DNA of 64,000 nucleotides from Bacteroidetes bacterium UBA4414 (GTDB lineage: Bacteria > Bacteroidota > Bacteroidia > Chitinophagales > Chitinophagaceae). The translations under genes were made by a program, and so were the position numbers. Shown piece by piece: positions 53,801 through 61,522 of this stretch. The notes below the pieces were generated by a model. That model saw nothing but the letters and a program-made list of their open reading frames with translations. It did no database searches and had not been told where the DNA came from. How positions within the stretch are numbered: the stretch's first letter is position 1; the number at the start of each line of letters is the position of its first letter. Where the stretch lies: assembly GCA_002389765.1 (NCBI GenBank), contig DGQM01000019.1, positions 64,268-128,267 on the forward strand. The letters run 5' to 3'.

Positions 53801-54645
53801 ATGAATTTGCAACACCGATAGATAAGTTTCAGGAAGATGAAGTGAAGCAGCAATTGCGCAAGCTCACCTATCCTTTCCTGCTGCGCCGTACCAAAGAACA
53901 GGTGGCAAAAGACTTGCCTGAAAAAACAGAGATGATTCTGTACTGCGAAATGGGTACAGAGCAACGCAAGATTTACGATGCGTATCGCAATACCTATCGC
54001 GAGCAGATAATGGGCATGATAGAAGAGCGTGGTGTGGAACGCAGCACGATGCACATCTTGCAGGGACTTACGCGTCTGCGCCAGATATGCGACTCGCCTG
54101 CTATCCTCAACGAAGCAGAACGCTACCACAACTATAGTGTGAAGCTGGATGAACTAACGCGTGAGATAGATGAGAATGTAGGTAAACACAAAGCACTTAT
54201 TTTCTCCCAATTCCTGGGTATGCTGGCGCTGATACGCAAAGAGCTGGAAGCAAAAGGAATACCGTATGTATACTTTGATGGTAGCACCAGTGCAACAGCC
54301 AGAGAAGAAGCGATTAATGAATTCCAGAACAATCCGGATTGTAAAGTATTCCTGATATCGCTGAAGGCGGGTGGTATAGGTCTCAACCTTACTGCGGCAG
54401 ACTATGTATACATTGTAGACCCATGGTGGAACCCTGCGGTAGAACAACAAGCCATAGACCGTACGCACCGTATAGGGCAAACAAAGAATATCTTTGCCTA
54501 CCGCCTGATATGTAAAGACACGATAGAAGAAAAAATGCTGATACTGCAGGAACGCAAACGTGCTTTAGCAACCGAACTGGTATCGGACGATAACGCCTTC
54601 CTGAAACGACTGACGAAGGAAGATATTGCGTACCTGCTGAGCTAA
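50872..54645 (+). CDS. SNF2-family DNA translocase with two SWIM zinc fingers
   Basis: 1257 residues. The N-terminus has two SWIM motifs (CxC...CxH): C73/C75/C83/H85 and C184/C186/C194/H196. A long middle part (200-790) has no motif I recognise. The SNF2 motor follows: DDMGLGKTVQTL (about 819-830), the DEAH-box equivalent VLDESQSIKN (about 915), SGTPVQNN, and C-terminal helicase motifs (FSQFLGMLALI, KAGGIGLNLTAADYV, QAIDRTHRIGQ near 1192). It is probably a DNA or nucleoprotein translocase in repair or transcription, acting alone. There is no methylase or nuclease partner to suggest a defence role. Confidence 0.93.
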   Translation: MSLPALLKHVYNHGTEEVIRRGKKIFYTAGVQMLDVDHLLEQVRFRVRNDVYQNYYTVTINKYLDHKNLAVRCQCPYNMGDICRHEVAALFQLNDILQSGFFENADITYDQKHSVVRMRQVSLQMLRVFASAEIIEKATIWANNKKVIYTGNKTDRVEGEVPDGDNTYKVVLKQNDERYFDTSCGCNEKKYPLCVHKAAMFIQILNEQGSQYFQTVRDWDEQKNKLLALYGYSLKDDLTGKFEFIYQNGKPFLRVLDTTIKKVTTQPTYHAAASASSATVVKKEVEPVKEVAVEDPKRLGIVLDAKVTWYPFVNIMLVAGETDEEATKFLSGLQQLDLQQYVNPMAFREDERELIPVVRKFSPEEILRYLKKNLPFGDFLDDYTTVLKETPTEDVTEQVWEYLLPKYQKLLERYKDHTLSFIRSNTKTLSSKTLDAVAFSAYKALPQLSAVKLDKGGYRVELSWIIEDKYVPFKDVEVLNAGLIKHDYNIHAVATVQQARLIEQFLPDGVMKVSAKEWPTFLTDKLMQWSQLMHVNFGDDIVEHVDAVKPQYRLYLTEREQMLVLQPAFAYNGVEIKWGFFGDVIEPLNGVVKVVRRSEVEEQEYTNMLRTLHSDMQHNVKEHFFYIPATSVLANNWFFRFADVMKEWNVELFGFDNLKNLRISTYKPDTRIQVSSGIDWFDATVEVVFGDQSVSLVEVKRALAQKQNFVRLGDGSIGLLPEEWLKKYALLIKMGDTKGNTVRLKKFHFSVLDELLADVDEEQLQQELEDKKERLTNIIDNDYSNVTAPEGLKATLRPYQLAGFQWLLFLKEAGWGGILADDMGLGKTVQTLTYFLHNKQEKPDAKFMVICPTTLMYNWENEIKKFTPSLTHYIHHGPKRMATAKTFEPFDIIITTYGTMRSDIKILKDMEFDYIVLDESQSIKNPQSQVAKASLLLNAKHKLALSGTPVQNNTFDLFAQMNFLNPGMLGSREFFMNEFATPIDKFQEDEVKQQLRKLTYPFLLRRTKEQVAKDLPEKTEMILYCEMGTEQRKIYDAYRNTYREQIMGMIEERGVERSTMHILQGLTRLRQICDSPAILNEAERYHNYSVKLDELTREIDENVGKHKALIFSQFLGMLALIRKELEAKGIPYVYFDGSTSATAREEAINEFQNNPDCKVFLISLKAGGIGLNLTAADYVYIVDPWWNPAVEQQAIDRTHRIGQTKNIFAYRLICKDTIEEKMLILQERKRALATELVSDDNAFLKRLTKEDIAYLLS

Positions 54646-54666
54646 TAAAATATAACTGCAATAAAA

Positions 54667-54697
54667 AAAAGGACGCCATGTTAGCGTCCTTTTTCTT
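54667..54697. terminator. Bidirectional terminator between SNF2 and SurA-like genes
   Basis: AAAAGGACGC-CATGTTA-GCGTCCTTTT, with A-run and T-run on both sides, between convergent genes. Confidence 0.85.
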
Positions 54698-54711
54698 TTA
54701 TGTTGTTGTCT

Positions 54712-56091
54712 TTACTTCTTGTTGCTGTTTACATAGTTTTTCAGCTTATCGCAACTCATATATTCAGGCTCTATCTTCACGTAGTAGGTAGGCGATTTTT
54801 CTGCTACCCAGTCTTGCAGCTTTTTCGATTTCTTTTGTTGCAGTGCTATCTCCTGTATGCGTGCATAGTCATCTACCAGATTTGCTTTGTGTGGCTTGGT
54901 GATGTTTTTCATATACACAATACGGCAAGAGCGGTCGCCACGGCCATTGTCAAATACTTGTGGTTGCGAGTAGCTGCCAATCTTCATCGTATCTACCATC
55001 AGGGCTATTGATGCATCCAGCTTTTCAACTTCCATCAGCGATGAGTTGGTTTGCGGGTCCAGAATCATACCACCTGTACGGTTGCTCATTTCATCCTGAG
55101 AGTATTTGCCTACCGCTTCCTGAAACGATATTTTACCTGTTACCAGTTCATTGCGGATAGAATCCAGCTTTACAAATGCAGCTTTGAAGTCTGCCGATGT
55201 ATGTTCCGGTTTGATGAGGATGTGCCTTACATCTGCCTCATCGCCACGGCGTTTTATCATTTGGATGATGTGGTAACCGAATTGTGTTTTTACTATCGGC
55301 GATACCTCGCCATTTTGCAGTTTGAAAGTTGCAGCTACAAACTCTGCAGCCCAGCCACCACCTTTGCGGCTGATACCATCGTAGCGGCCACCATTGTTGC
55401 GGCTGCCCGGGTCATCGCTATAGATGCCCGCCATTGTTTCAAAGTCTTTCTTATCTACTACTATTTCCTTACGTATACCTTCCAGTTTGGTACGTGCATA
55501 CAAATCCAGTTCCGGGTTTGTGGGAGGGTTCACAACAATCTGCCCCATCTCTACCATTGCAGGAAAGAAAGGCAAGCTGTCTGTAGGTATAGTGTTGAAG
55601 AATGCACGAACCTCTGCCGGTGTAATTTTTACACCCTGTAGTATCTGTCCCTGCACTTTCTCGGCCATCATATTTTCGCGGGTCATATCGCGGTAGTCCT
55701 CTTTCAGTTGAAAGATGGTTTTGCCCGATACTTCTTCCAGTTTTTCTTTGCTGCCAAACATGCTTACAAAGTAGCGTACCCTGTTATCCAGTGCACTTTC
55801 CACTTCTTCCTCACTTACAACAAGGCTATCGCGCTCTGCCTGCTCTACCAGCATTTTTTGCAGTATCATCTGCTCCATCACATCACATTTCAGTGCTGTT
55901 TCATCTGCGGTAGGGTCGCTCTGCTTGGTGTTGGCTACCTGCACATCTATTTCAGATTGCAGGATGATACGGTTCTTACCCACTACGGCAGCAATCTTAT
56001 CCAGCAGTTGTGCATTGGCTGTGTTGCATGCAAACAGCGCGGCCGCGGCAAAACTGTACTTTAAGATGATGCCATATTTATTATACTTCAT
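54712..56091 (-). CDS. SurA-like periplasmic peptidyl-prolyl isomerase
   Basis: 459 residues. A signal peptide (AAAALFACNTANAQ) precedes a SurA-type N-terminal helical domain (LLDKIAAVVGKNRIILQSEIDVQV). Two parvulin domains follow at about 175-275 (GGRYDGISRKGGGWAAEFVAATFKLQNGEVSPIVKTQFGYHIIQ pattern) and 280-385 (ADVRHILIKPEHTSADF). Such proteins escort outer-membrane proteins across the periplasm. A -7 box TACATTTG (56122-56115) lies 23 bases before the ATG. A TPR protein gene is upstream in the same direction. Confidence 0.93.
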   Translation of the reverse strand: MKYNKYGIILKYSFAAAALFACNTANAQLLDKIAAVVGKNRIILQSEIDVQVANTKQSDPTADETALKCDVMEQMILQKMLVEQAERDSLVVSEEEVESALDNRVRYFVSMFGSKEKLEEVSGKTIFQLKEDYRDMTRENMMAEKVQGQILQGVKITPAEVRAFFNTIPTDSLPFFPAMVEMGQIVVNPPTNPELDLYARTKLEGIRKEIVVDKKDFETMAGIYSDDPGSRNNGGRYDGISRKGGGWAAEFVAATFKLQNGEVSPIVKTQFGYHIIQMIKRRGDEADVRHILIKPEHTSADFKAAFVKLDSIRNELVTGKISFQEAVGKYSQDEMSNRTGGMILDPQTNSSLMEVEKLDASIALMVDTMKIGSYSQPQVFDNGRGDRSCRIVYMKNITKPHKANLVDDYARIQEIALQQKKSKKLQDWVAEKSPTYYVKIEPEYMSCDKLKNYVNSNKK

Positions 56092-56114
56092 ATTATATGC
56101 TAAAAAAACGTGTT

Positions 56115-56122
56115 CAAATGTA
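56115..56122 (-). promoter_or_regulatory. -7 promoter box of the SurA-like gene
   Basis: Reads TACATTTG on the minus strand. Confidence 0.5.
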
Positions 56123-56178
56123 TAAAGGCAAACGTTAAGGTTTTGGTATAAACACTTTTTCGTTTCCCCAATTCCGGC

Positions 56179-57291
56179 TTATTTCTTTTTCTTCTTTTTG
56201 CCGTCTTCTTCGTCTGTTTTTATAAAAATGCCTTTTACAGCTTTAGTATTATAGAAATCGGCAGCTACCGGGCGGTAAGGGTGCTCATTCAGCCACTGGT
56301 TCATCTTCTCCATAGCTTCCGGATGGAATTTTGTCCATGCGTCAAACTGTTGCGGATTGTCGATATTGCCAAACACCCACTGGTTGTACATATCGAAATA
56401 GCCATCGCGCAGCATGTCGTCCAGCCTGCCAAACATGCTGAACGGGTAGCGTTGCGCATAGTTTTTGCTCCACTCCATCATAAAACGGGTACGCAGCATT
56501 ATCAGGTTTTCGGTATTAATGCCATCACTCACCACCGGCGATAGCTTCAGGTAAGTATTATATACTGCATCTTCAAAGCCCTGAATGGTATTGTTAGTGG
56601 CAGCACCTTTGTATTTAGGCAATTCTTTATCGGCCATGTTGGCATACAAACGCATGTACGCACCCAGCAGCATATCTTTTGTTTCATCGGCACGTGGTGT
56701 ACGTTGTTCTATATTCAGAAATATCTCTGCATATAGAACAGCCCATACAGGCTTGGTAGTACCCATGTACAATCTGGCAGCATCATAGTAGTTTACATGA
56801 TACGCCGGCTCTTGCTCAATACCCGTCAGCAGGGTAGTAAGGGCAGTTTCATTGTCACCTTCCTGCTCTTGAATTTTAGACAGCTGATTGTAAAGCATGC
56901 CCGAATGTTGAAAACGTTTCAAGGCATCTTGCAGTAGTGTCTTAGCTTTTTTTGTTTCTTTTTTAGATGCCAGGCAGCCTGCGGCAATGCTGTAAGACTG
57001 CTCATCTGCTTCGCCACTTTTCAGTATAGGCTCCAATGTAGCCTGTGCGCCGTCAATGTCTGAAGAGAGGTATTGAGCATGTGCAAGGTCGCGATACAGC
57101 ACCATTTTTTCCGGTGCCAGTTGTATAGCCTGTTTGTAGGTAATTATGGCTTGTTTCAGGTCGCCCTGCATCATTTGGGCACGGGCATTATTATACATCT
57201 GCTCTACCTCGGGCGATGGCCAGCTGTCCTGAGCCGATGCAACAAGGGGTAGCGCATATATAGATAATATAGCAATGAGGTGTTTCAGCAT
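56179..57291 (-). CDS. Exported TPR-repeat protein
   Basis: 370 residues. A signal peptide (IAILSIYALPLVASAQ) is followed by three to four tetratricopeptide repeats at about 30-175 (NNARAQMMQGDLKQAIITYKQAIQLAP, DLAHAQYLSSDIDGAQATLEPIL). A non-repeat C-terminal half of about 190 residues (YNTYLKLSPVVSDGIN...FDAWTKFHPEAMEKMNQWL) follows. The protein ends in a run of lysines (KKKKKK). The TPRs suggest protein binding in the periplasm; the C-terminal half has no motif I recognise. Its own -7 box (57313-57306) lies 14 bases before the ATG. Confidence 0.82.
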   Translation of the reverse strand: MLKHLIAILSIYALPLVASAQDSWPSPEVEQMYNNARAQMMQGDLKQAIITYKQAIQLAPEKMVLYRDLAHAQYLSSDIDGAQATLEPILKSGEADEQSYSIAAGCLASKKETKKAKTLLQDALKRFQHSGMLYNQLSKIQEQEGDNETALTTLLTGIEQEPAYHVNYYDAARLYMGTTKPVWAVLYAEIFLNIEQRTPRADETKDMLLGAYMRLYANMADKELPKYKGAATNNTIQGFEDAVYNTYLKLSPVVSDGINTENLIMLRTRFMMEWSKNYAQRYPFSMFGRLDDMLRDGYFDMYNQWVFGNIDNPQQFDAWTKFHPEAMEKMNQWLNEHPYRPVAADFYNTKAVKGIFIKTDEEDGKKKKKK

Positions 57292-57305
57292 GTGTAAAAT
57301 CTGCG

Positions 57306-57313
57306 CAAAAGTA
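57306..57313 (-). promoter_or_regulatory. -7 promoter box of the TPR gene
   Basis: Reads TACTTTTG on the minus strand. Confidence 0.5.
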
Positions 57314-57434
57314 CTCTGAAAAAAGGGTTGAAGTAATAAAAAATAATATTGAATATGTATTAATTATGAGTGTTTAACATTTTATTATTGAAACAATTCC
57401 CTGATTACCACGTTTTTGGCGTTTATTTGTAGCA

Positions 57435-57749
57435 GTGAAGAGGTTTCTCGCATACTTTTTTTTAATAATATTCAGTTTTCAGGTGCTTCCCGTGAAGCAA
57501 CTTGGCAGGATATTATACAAGGGTATGTTGACAGAAGAAATTCACGAAACGCACGAAGCAGACGATTGCCCGGATGACCCTGCCGCCAAGCTGGGTTCAG
57601 ACCCTATTAAGGAGTTTTATACAGTTGCACCCACATCAGAGGTGTATATTCATTATACAGACGAGGCTGTCAATGTAGCCATACATTTAGCCGAACAGGT
57701 ACCGATATCGCACGTTACCGATATATTTACGCCTCCTCCCAACTGTTAA
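57435..57749 (+). CDS. Small exported acidic protein, unrecognised
   Basis: 104 residues from a GTG start. A hydrophobic N-terminus (FLAYFFLIIFSFQVLPV) serves as signal or anchor. Then comes an acidic, His-containing stretch (EEIHETHEADDCPDD), a soluble part, and a Pro-Pro-Pro-Asn-Cys tail. The stretch of His, Asp and Cys could bind a metal ion, but this is a guess. It lies 121 bases upstream of the SulP gene in the same direction, which suggests a role with the transporter or carbonic anhydrase. I do not recognise the family. Confidence 0.6.
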   Translation: MKRFLAYFFLIIFSFQVLPVKQLGRILYKGMLTEEIHETHEADDCPDDPAAKLGSDPIKEFYTVAPTSEVYIHYTDEAVNVAIHLAEQVPISHVTDIFTPPPNC

Positions 57750-57870
57750 TTCATTATCCCGGCATCAGGTGCCGGTGCATAGCCGCTATACTACACGATA
57801 GTGTCTGTAGCCGTACATATACCTATAAGGTATTGCATCTATTGATAATGAATTTCTCCCCCAATAAAGA

Positions 57871-59529
57871 ATGACAAATAAGAGTAGCGGCAACATGTTT
57901 GCCCATATAAAGAATGATTTTGTATCAGGTCTTATCGTATTCCTGATAGCCCTTCCGCTGTGTTTGGGTATTGCACTGGCATCAGGAGCGCCCTTGTTTT
58001 CGGGTATTGTAGCAGGTATAATAGGTGGTATAGTAATAGGTATGCTCAGTGGCTCGCAGTTGAGCGTTACGGGGCCCGCAGCAGGGCTTACCGCCATCGT
58101 ACTGGTAGCCATCGGGGAGCTGGGTGCTTTCGATATTTTTCTTTGCAGTGTGATAGTGGCGGGTGCTGTGCAGTTTTTACTGGGCGTACTAAAGGCCGGT
58201 ACTATTGCCAATTACTTTCCGAATAGTGTGATAGAAGGTATGCTTGCAGGTATAGGCCTCACCATCATCATCAAGCAGATACCCGATGCCGTAGGCTATA
58301 CCAAGCAAAACCATGATAGCATGGTGGATGCAGAAGATGGGTTTAGCGCAAATATTATAGAAGACGCATTGGAGCATATAGAGCCCGGTGCGGCCATTAT
58401 TGCCATTGTAGGTATCATTATACTGATCCTGTGGCAAACAAAAGCATTCAGCCGGCTGAAGATGATACCGGCAGGACTGGTGGTAGTTGTATTGGGTGTA
58501 GTGCTGAACGGTGTTTTTAAGGGTGGTAATCTGTATTTGGATGCCACACATCTGGTAAGCCTGCCTGTGGCTGATAGCCTGGGCGGCTTCATCAGTAATT
58601 TTACTTTGCCCGATGTGAATGGCTTTGCCAACCCTGCTGTATGGAAAACAGGTGTGGTAATAGCCATTGTAGCATCTATAGAAACCCTACTCTGTCTGGA
58701 AGCTACAGATAAGCTGGATCCCTACAAGCGTTATAGCCCTACCAACAGAGAACTGCGTGCGCAGGGTATAGGTAATATGCTGAGCGGCATGGTAGGTGGC
58801 TTGCCTGTTACATCAGTTATCGTGCGTTCTTCTGCCAACATCAATGCAGGTGCGCGCAGCAAAATGTCTACCATCATTCATGGTTTGCTATTGCTGATAT
58901 GTGTGGCATCTATACCTATGGTGCTTAATATGATACCCAAAGCATCGCTGGCGGCTATTCTTATTTACACAGGTTATCGTTTGTGCAAGCCTGCCGTTTT
59001 CATACACATGTGGAAGCATGGCGGCATGCAACAGTTTATACCATTTGCAGCTACGGCTATATGTGTAGTATCGCTAGATCTGCTGAAAGGTGTGGGCATT
59101 GGTATGGTCATCAGTATCTTCTACATACTGCGCAATAATATGAACATTCCTTACTACTATCAGCGCAGCAGCTTCAGCAATGGCGAGCTGGTAAAGCTGA
59201 CACTGGCACAGGAAGTATCATTTCTAAACAAAGCGAGTATTAAGGAGACACTGGAAAACCTGCCGGAGAATACCAATGTGATAATAGATGCCAGCCAAAC
59301 AGAGTATATAGACTTTGATGTGCTGCAACTGATACGCGACTTTAACGATACCAAAGCACTAGACAAAAACATAAAGCTATCGCTGATAGGATTCAAGAAT
59401 ACATACAAAGTACCATCGGCCGTGTCTGAATGGGATGTGGTATCTGAACTGGCAGATGGTAACGAAGTACCCAAACGTAGCGCCGGCGGGTATAAAAAAC
59501 TGATAAAACAACTGACAGGAACTGACTAA
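57871..59529 (+). CDS. SulP-family anion transporter (probable bicarbonate transporter)
   Basis: 552 residues. About 12-14 membrane segments start at NDFVSGLIVFLIALPLCLGIALASGAPLFSGIVAG, and a C-terminal STAS domain covers about 440-530 (EVSFLNKASIKETLENLPENTNVIIDASQTEYIDFDVL). SulP proteins carry sulfate, bicarbonate or other anions; the carbonic anhydrase gene 44 bases downstream favours bicarbonate, as in BicA-type systems. The GGLPVTSVIVRSSANINAG motif in the core is typical. Likely co-transcribed with the carbonic anhydrase. Confidence 0.92.
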   Translation: MTNKSSGNMFAHIKNDFVSGLIVFLIALPLCLGIALASGAPLFSGIVAGIIGGIVIGMLSGSQLSVTGPAAGLTAIVLVAIGELGAFDIFLCSVIVAGAVQFLLGVLKAGTIANYFPNSVIEGMLAGIGLTIIIKQIPDAVGYTKQNHDSMVDAEDGFSANIIEDALEHIEPGAAIIAIVGIIILILWQTKAFSRLKMIPAGLVVVVLGVVLNGVFKGGNLYLDATHLVSLPVADSLGGFISNFTLPDVNGFANPAVWKTGVVIAIVASIETLLCLEATDKLDPYKRYSPTNRELRAQGIGNMLSGMVGGLPVTSVIVRSSANINAGARSKMSTIIHGLLLLICVASIPMVLNMIPKASLAAILIYTGYRLCKPAVFIHMWKHGGMQQFIPFAATAICVVSLDLLKGVGIGMVISIFYILRNNMNIPYYYQRSSFSNGELVKLTLAQEVSFLNKASIKETLENLPENTNVIIDASQTEYIDFDVLQLIRDFNDTKALDKNIKLSLIGFKNTYKVPSAVSEWDVVSELADGNEVPKRSAGGYKKLIKQLTGTD

Positions 59530-59573
59530 GCAGAAGAATTAATCAACTAAAAATTTCAAAAAAACGAATTACA

Positions 59574-60254
59574 ATGGCAACAATACACAATACGCAACCA
59601 ATACCTCAGGATATTAACCCTGCACAGGCTGTGCAGATATTGAAGAAAGGAAACTTTCGCTTCATCAACAACCTGAAAGTGAATCGCGATTTGCTGGAGC
59701 AGGTGAATGATACCAAAGATGGCCAGTGGCCTTTTGCAGCAGTTTTAAGTTGTATGGATTCCCGTACATCGGCAGAGCTGATATTTGACCTCGGATTGGG
59801 CGATATCTTCAGCATACGTATAGCAGGTAATGTGGTGAGCGAAGGTATACTTGGCAGCCTTGAATATGCTACCGCAGTAGTAGGCAGCCGCCTGATAGTA
59901 GTACTGGGACATACCGGTTGCGGTGCTATAAAAGGCGCTTGCGATAATGTGCAGATGGGCAACATTACTACTGTGCTGGATAAAATACAGACATCTGTAC
60001 GAAATGAAAATACCATTACCGAAAACAGAACCAGCAGCAATGGTGCGTTTGTAGATGCAGTGGCAAAACTGAATGTAGAAAACTCTATCAATAAAATAAT
60101 GGAACAGAGCAGCATCATTAAGCAACTGGTAGAAGAAGGTAAAGTGGGCATAGTAGGTGCTATGTACAATGTAAGCACCGGTAAAGTTTCATTCTTTGAC
60201 AACCATTTGGTGCCTGCAGTTGTTAGTGAGGACGAAGCAGCCAACGTAGCATAA
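59574..60254 (+). CDS. Beta-class carbonic anhydrase
   Basis: 226 residues. It interconverts CO2 and bicarbonate. Zinc ligands are Cys in SCMDSRTSAEL, and His and Cys in GHTGCGAIKGAC; the catalytic Asp-Arg pair (DSR) is present. There is no signal peptide, so it is cytoplasmic, and it would act on bicarbonate carried by the SulP protein encoded upstream. The length is normal for the clade. A terminator follows. Confidence 0.97.
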   Translation: MATIHNTQPIPQDINPAQAVQILKKGNFRFINNLKVNRDLLEQVNDTKDGQWPFAAVLSCMDSRTSAELIFDLGLGDIFSIRIAGNVVSEGILGSLEYATAVVGSRLIVVLGHTGCGAIKGACDNVQMGNITTVLDKIQTSVRNENTITENRTSSNGAFVDAVAKLNVENSINKIMEQSSIIKQLVEEGKVGIVGAMYNVSTGKVSFFDNHLVPAVVSEDEAANVA

Positions 60255-60300
60255 TCAGAACTATTTGCAATACCAGCTTGCTGCTAAGGGGGCAGTGGGC

Positions 60301-60331
60301 AAAGCCGTTACTTTTTAGTAATGGCTTTTTT
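60301..60331 (+). terminator. Terminator after the carbonic anhydrase gene
   Basis: AAAGCC-G-TTAC pairs with GTAA-T-GGCTTT, followed by TTTT. Confidence 0.75.
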
Positions 60332-60340
60332 GTGTGCATT

Positions 60341-60369
60341 AAAAAAGCCCGCACATTGCTGTGCAGGCC
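60341..60369 (-). terminator. Terminator of the SRPBCC gene
   Basis: On the minus strand, GGCCTGCACAGC and its partner TGTGCGGGC form a stem with loop CAA(T), followed by TTTTTT. It starts 23 bases after the stop of the minus-strand gene. Confidence 0.75.
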
Positions 60370-60391
60370 GTTTGCAATACCTCAATATATT

Positions 60392-61387
60392 TTAGTTGTG
60401 CAGGTAGTAGATGTTGGTTTCGTACTGGTTGCTGTCTGTAGTTTCTCCCGGTCCTTTGATGTATTCTTCAATAACCAATCCCATTGTTTTGCCATTGGCA
60501 GCCATGTGTGCGCCCAGCGCTTCGTGTGCAGCTTTGCTGCCGGCATAGCCACCTACATAGTGCATCATATATGCTTGCGATGCGGGTACTTCTACAATCG
60601 TAGCACCGTGTGCAGGCGCGTTGTCTGCTACAGGAAAGCAAGGGTACATATCTGTTTGCTGATTAGCTTCATCCCAGCTATAGAAGATAGCACTTGCAGC
60701 ACCATTGATGCGTGCGCCCAGTGCGCTGCCTAATGCACCGTAAGTCTCTCCGCAAAATGCACCTATTGCTGTCCATTTTACTACTTTGCGAACACCTGCA
60801 AATATGTGTGCAGGGTAGGCCATGTCTTGTATGTTTTGCACAACAGCCGTATCATCTCTGTGCGCTTCGCTATACACTTTCAGCAATTCAAAACCACGGC
60901 CGAACATTTTCGTCAACATACTTTTGCCCATCAGCGCCCACATACCACGCATCATGAAAGATGTTTGCTGGTTGTATGTCATAGTAACTTTTGTCTTGCC
61001 GCCCTCATCGCTTACTTTATAAATACCGTTTGCAGAACCGGGGAAAGGAGTGATGAAATCCATGCGGTATTTCATTTCCATGCCGTTTACGCCAACATTG
61101 TTACATATGCCTTCTCCACTGCTTTTGCCTTTGTAGTGGTATTTTGCACCTTCCTGTCCTGCAGGGCCGCTTGCTTCGGCAACAATGGTCGTATCCATTT
61201 CTTTCCACGGGCTCCAGTTGCCCCAGTTGTTGAAGTCTGATACTTGTTTCCATACCACAGATTTAGGAGCGTCAATAATTGCGCTTGCTTCTACTTTGCC
61301 TTCAGCCGGTGATGCTATGCAAAGCACCAGGTACCCCACCACCAAAATGAGGATGAGTATCCCTAAGAATTTAAGTACTTTTTTCAT
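60392..61387 (-). CDS. Membrane-anchored SRPBCC (polyketide-cyclase-like) protein fused to a GyrI-like domain
   Basis: 331 residues. One N-terminal membrane helix (KFLGILILILVVGYLVLCIA) is followed by an SRPBCC domain of about 145 residues (EASAIIDAPKSVVWKQVSDFNNWGNWSPW). A GyrI-like small-molecule-binding domain makes up the second half (IVEVPASQAYMMHYVGGYAGSKAAHEALGAH...VIEEYIKGPGETTDSNQYETNIYY). The N-terminal helix probably anchors it, with the binding domains on the outer side. GyrI-like domains usually bind hydrophobic small molecules; there is no DNA-binding domain here. Function unknown. Confidence 0.85.
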   Translation of the reverse strand: MKKVLKFLGILILILVVGYLVLCIASPAEGKVEASAIIDAPKSVVWKQVSDFNNWGNWSPWKEMDTTIVAEASGPAGQEGAKYHYKGKSSGEGICNNVGVNGMEMKYRMDFITPFPGSANGIYKVSDEGGKTKVTMTYNQQTSFMMRGMWALMGKSMLTKMFGRGFELLKVYSEAHRDDTAVVQNIQDMAYPAHIFAGVRKVVKWTAIGAFCGETYGALGSALGARINGAASAIFYSWDEANQQTDMYPCFPVADNAPAHGATIVEVPASQAYMMHYVGGYAGSKAAHEALGAHMAANGKTMGLVIEEYIKGPGETTDSNQYETNIYYLHN

Positions 61388-61510
61388 AATGCGTTTTGAT
61401 TTTGCCGAAAGCTAATGAAAAGTTTTGTTTAACTATTATGCCCGTATGTCTTTTTTACTAAAGTTTAATTTGCTGGTAATGATTATAAATTCCATTTATA
61501 ATGTGTGACG

Positions 61511-61518
61511 TACCTTTG
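61511..61518 (+). promoter_or_regulatory. -7 promoter box of rlmN, four bases before the ATG
   Basis: TACCTTTG, CCCC, then ATG (61523). Confidence 0.55.
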
Positions 61519-61522
61519 CCCC

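Noticed and set aside
52705..54129. Long open frame (474 codons) antisense to the SNF2 gene
   Set aside because: It lies fully inside a clearly coding gene, has no recognisable domain, and its Cys/His/Phe-rich composition is that of a mirror frame caused by codon bias.
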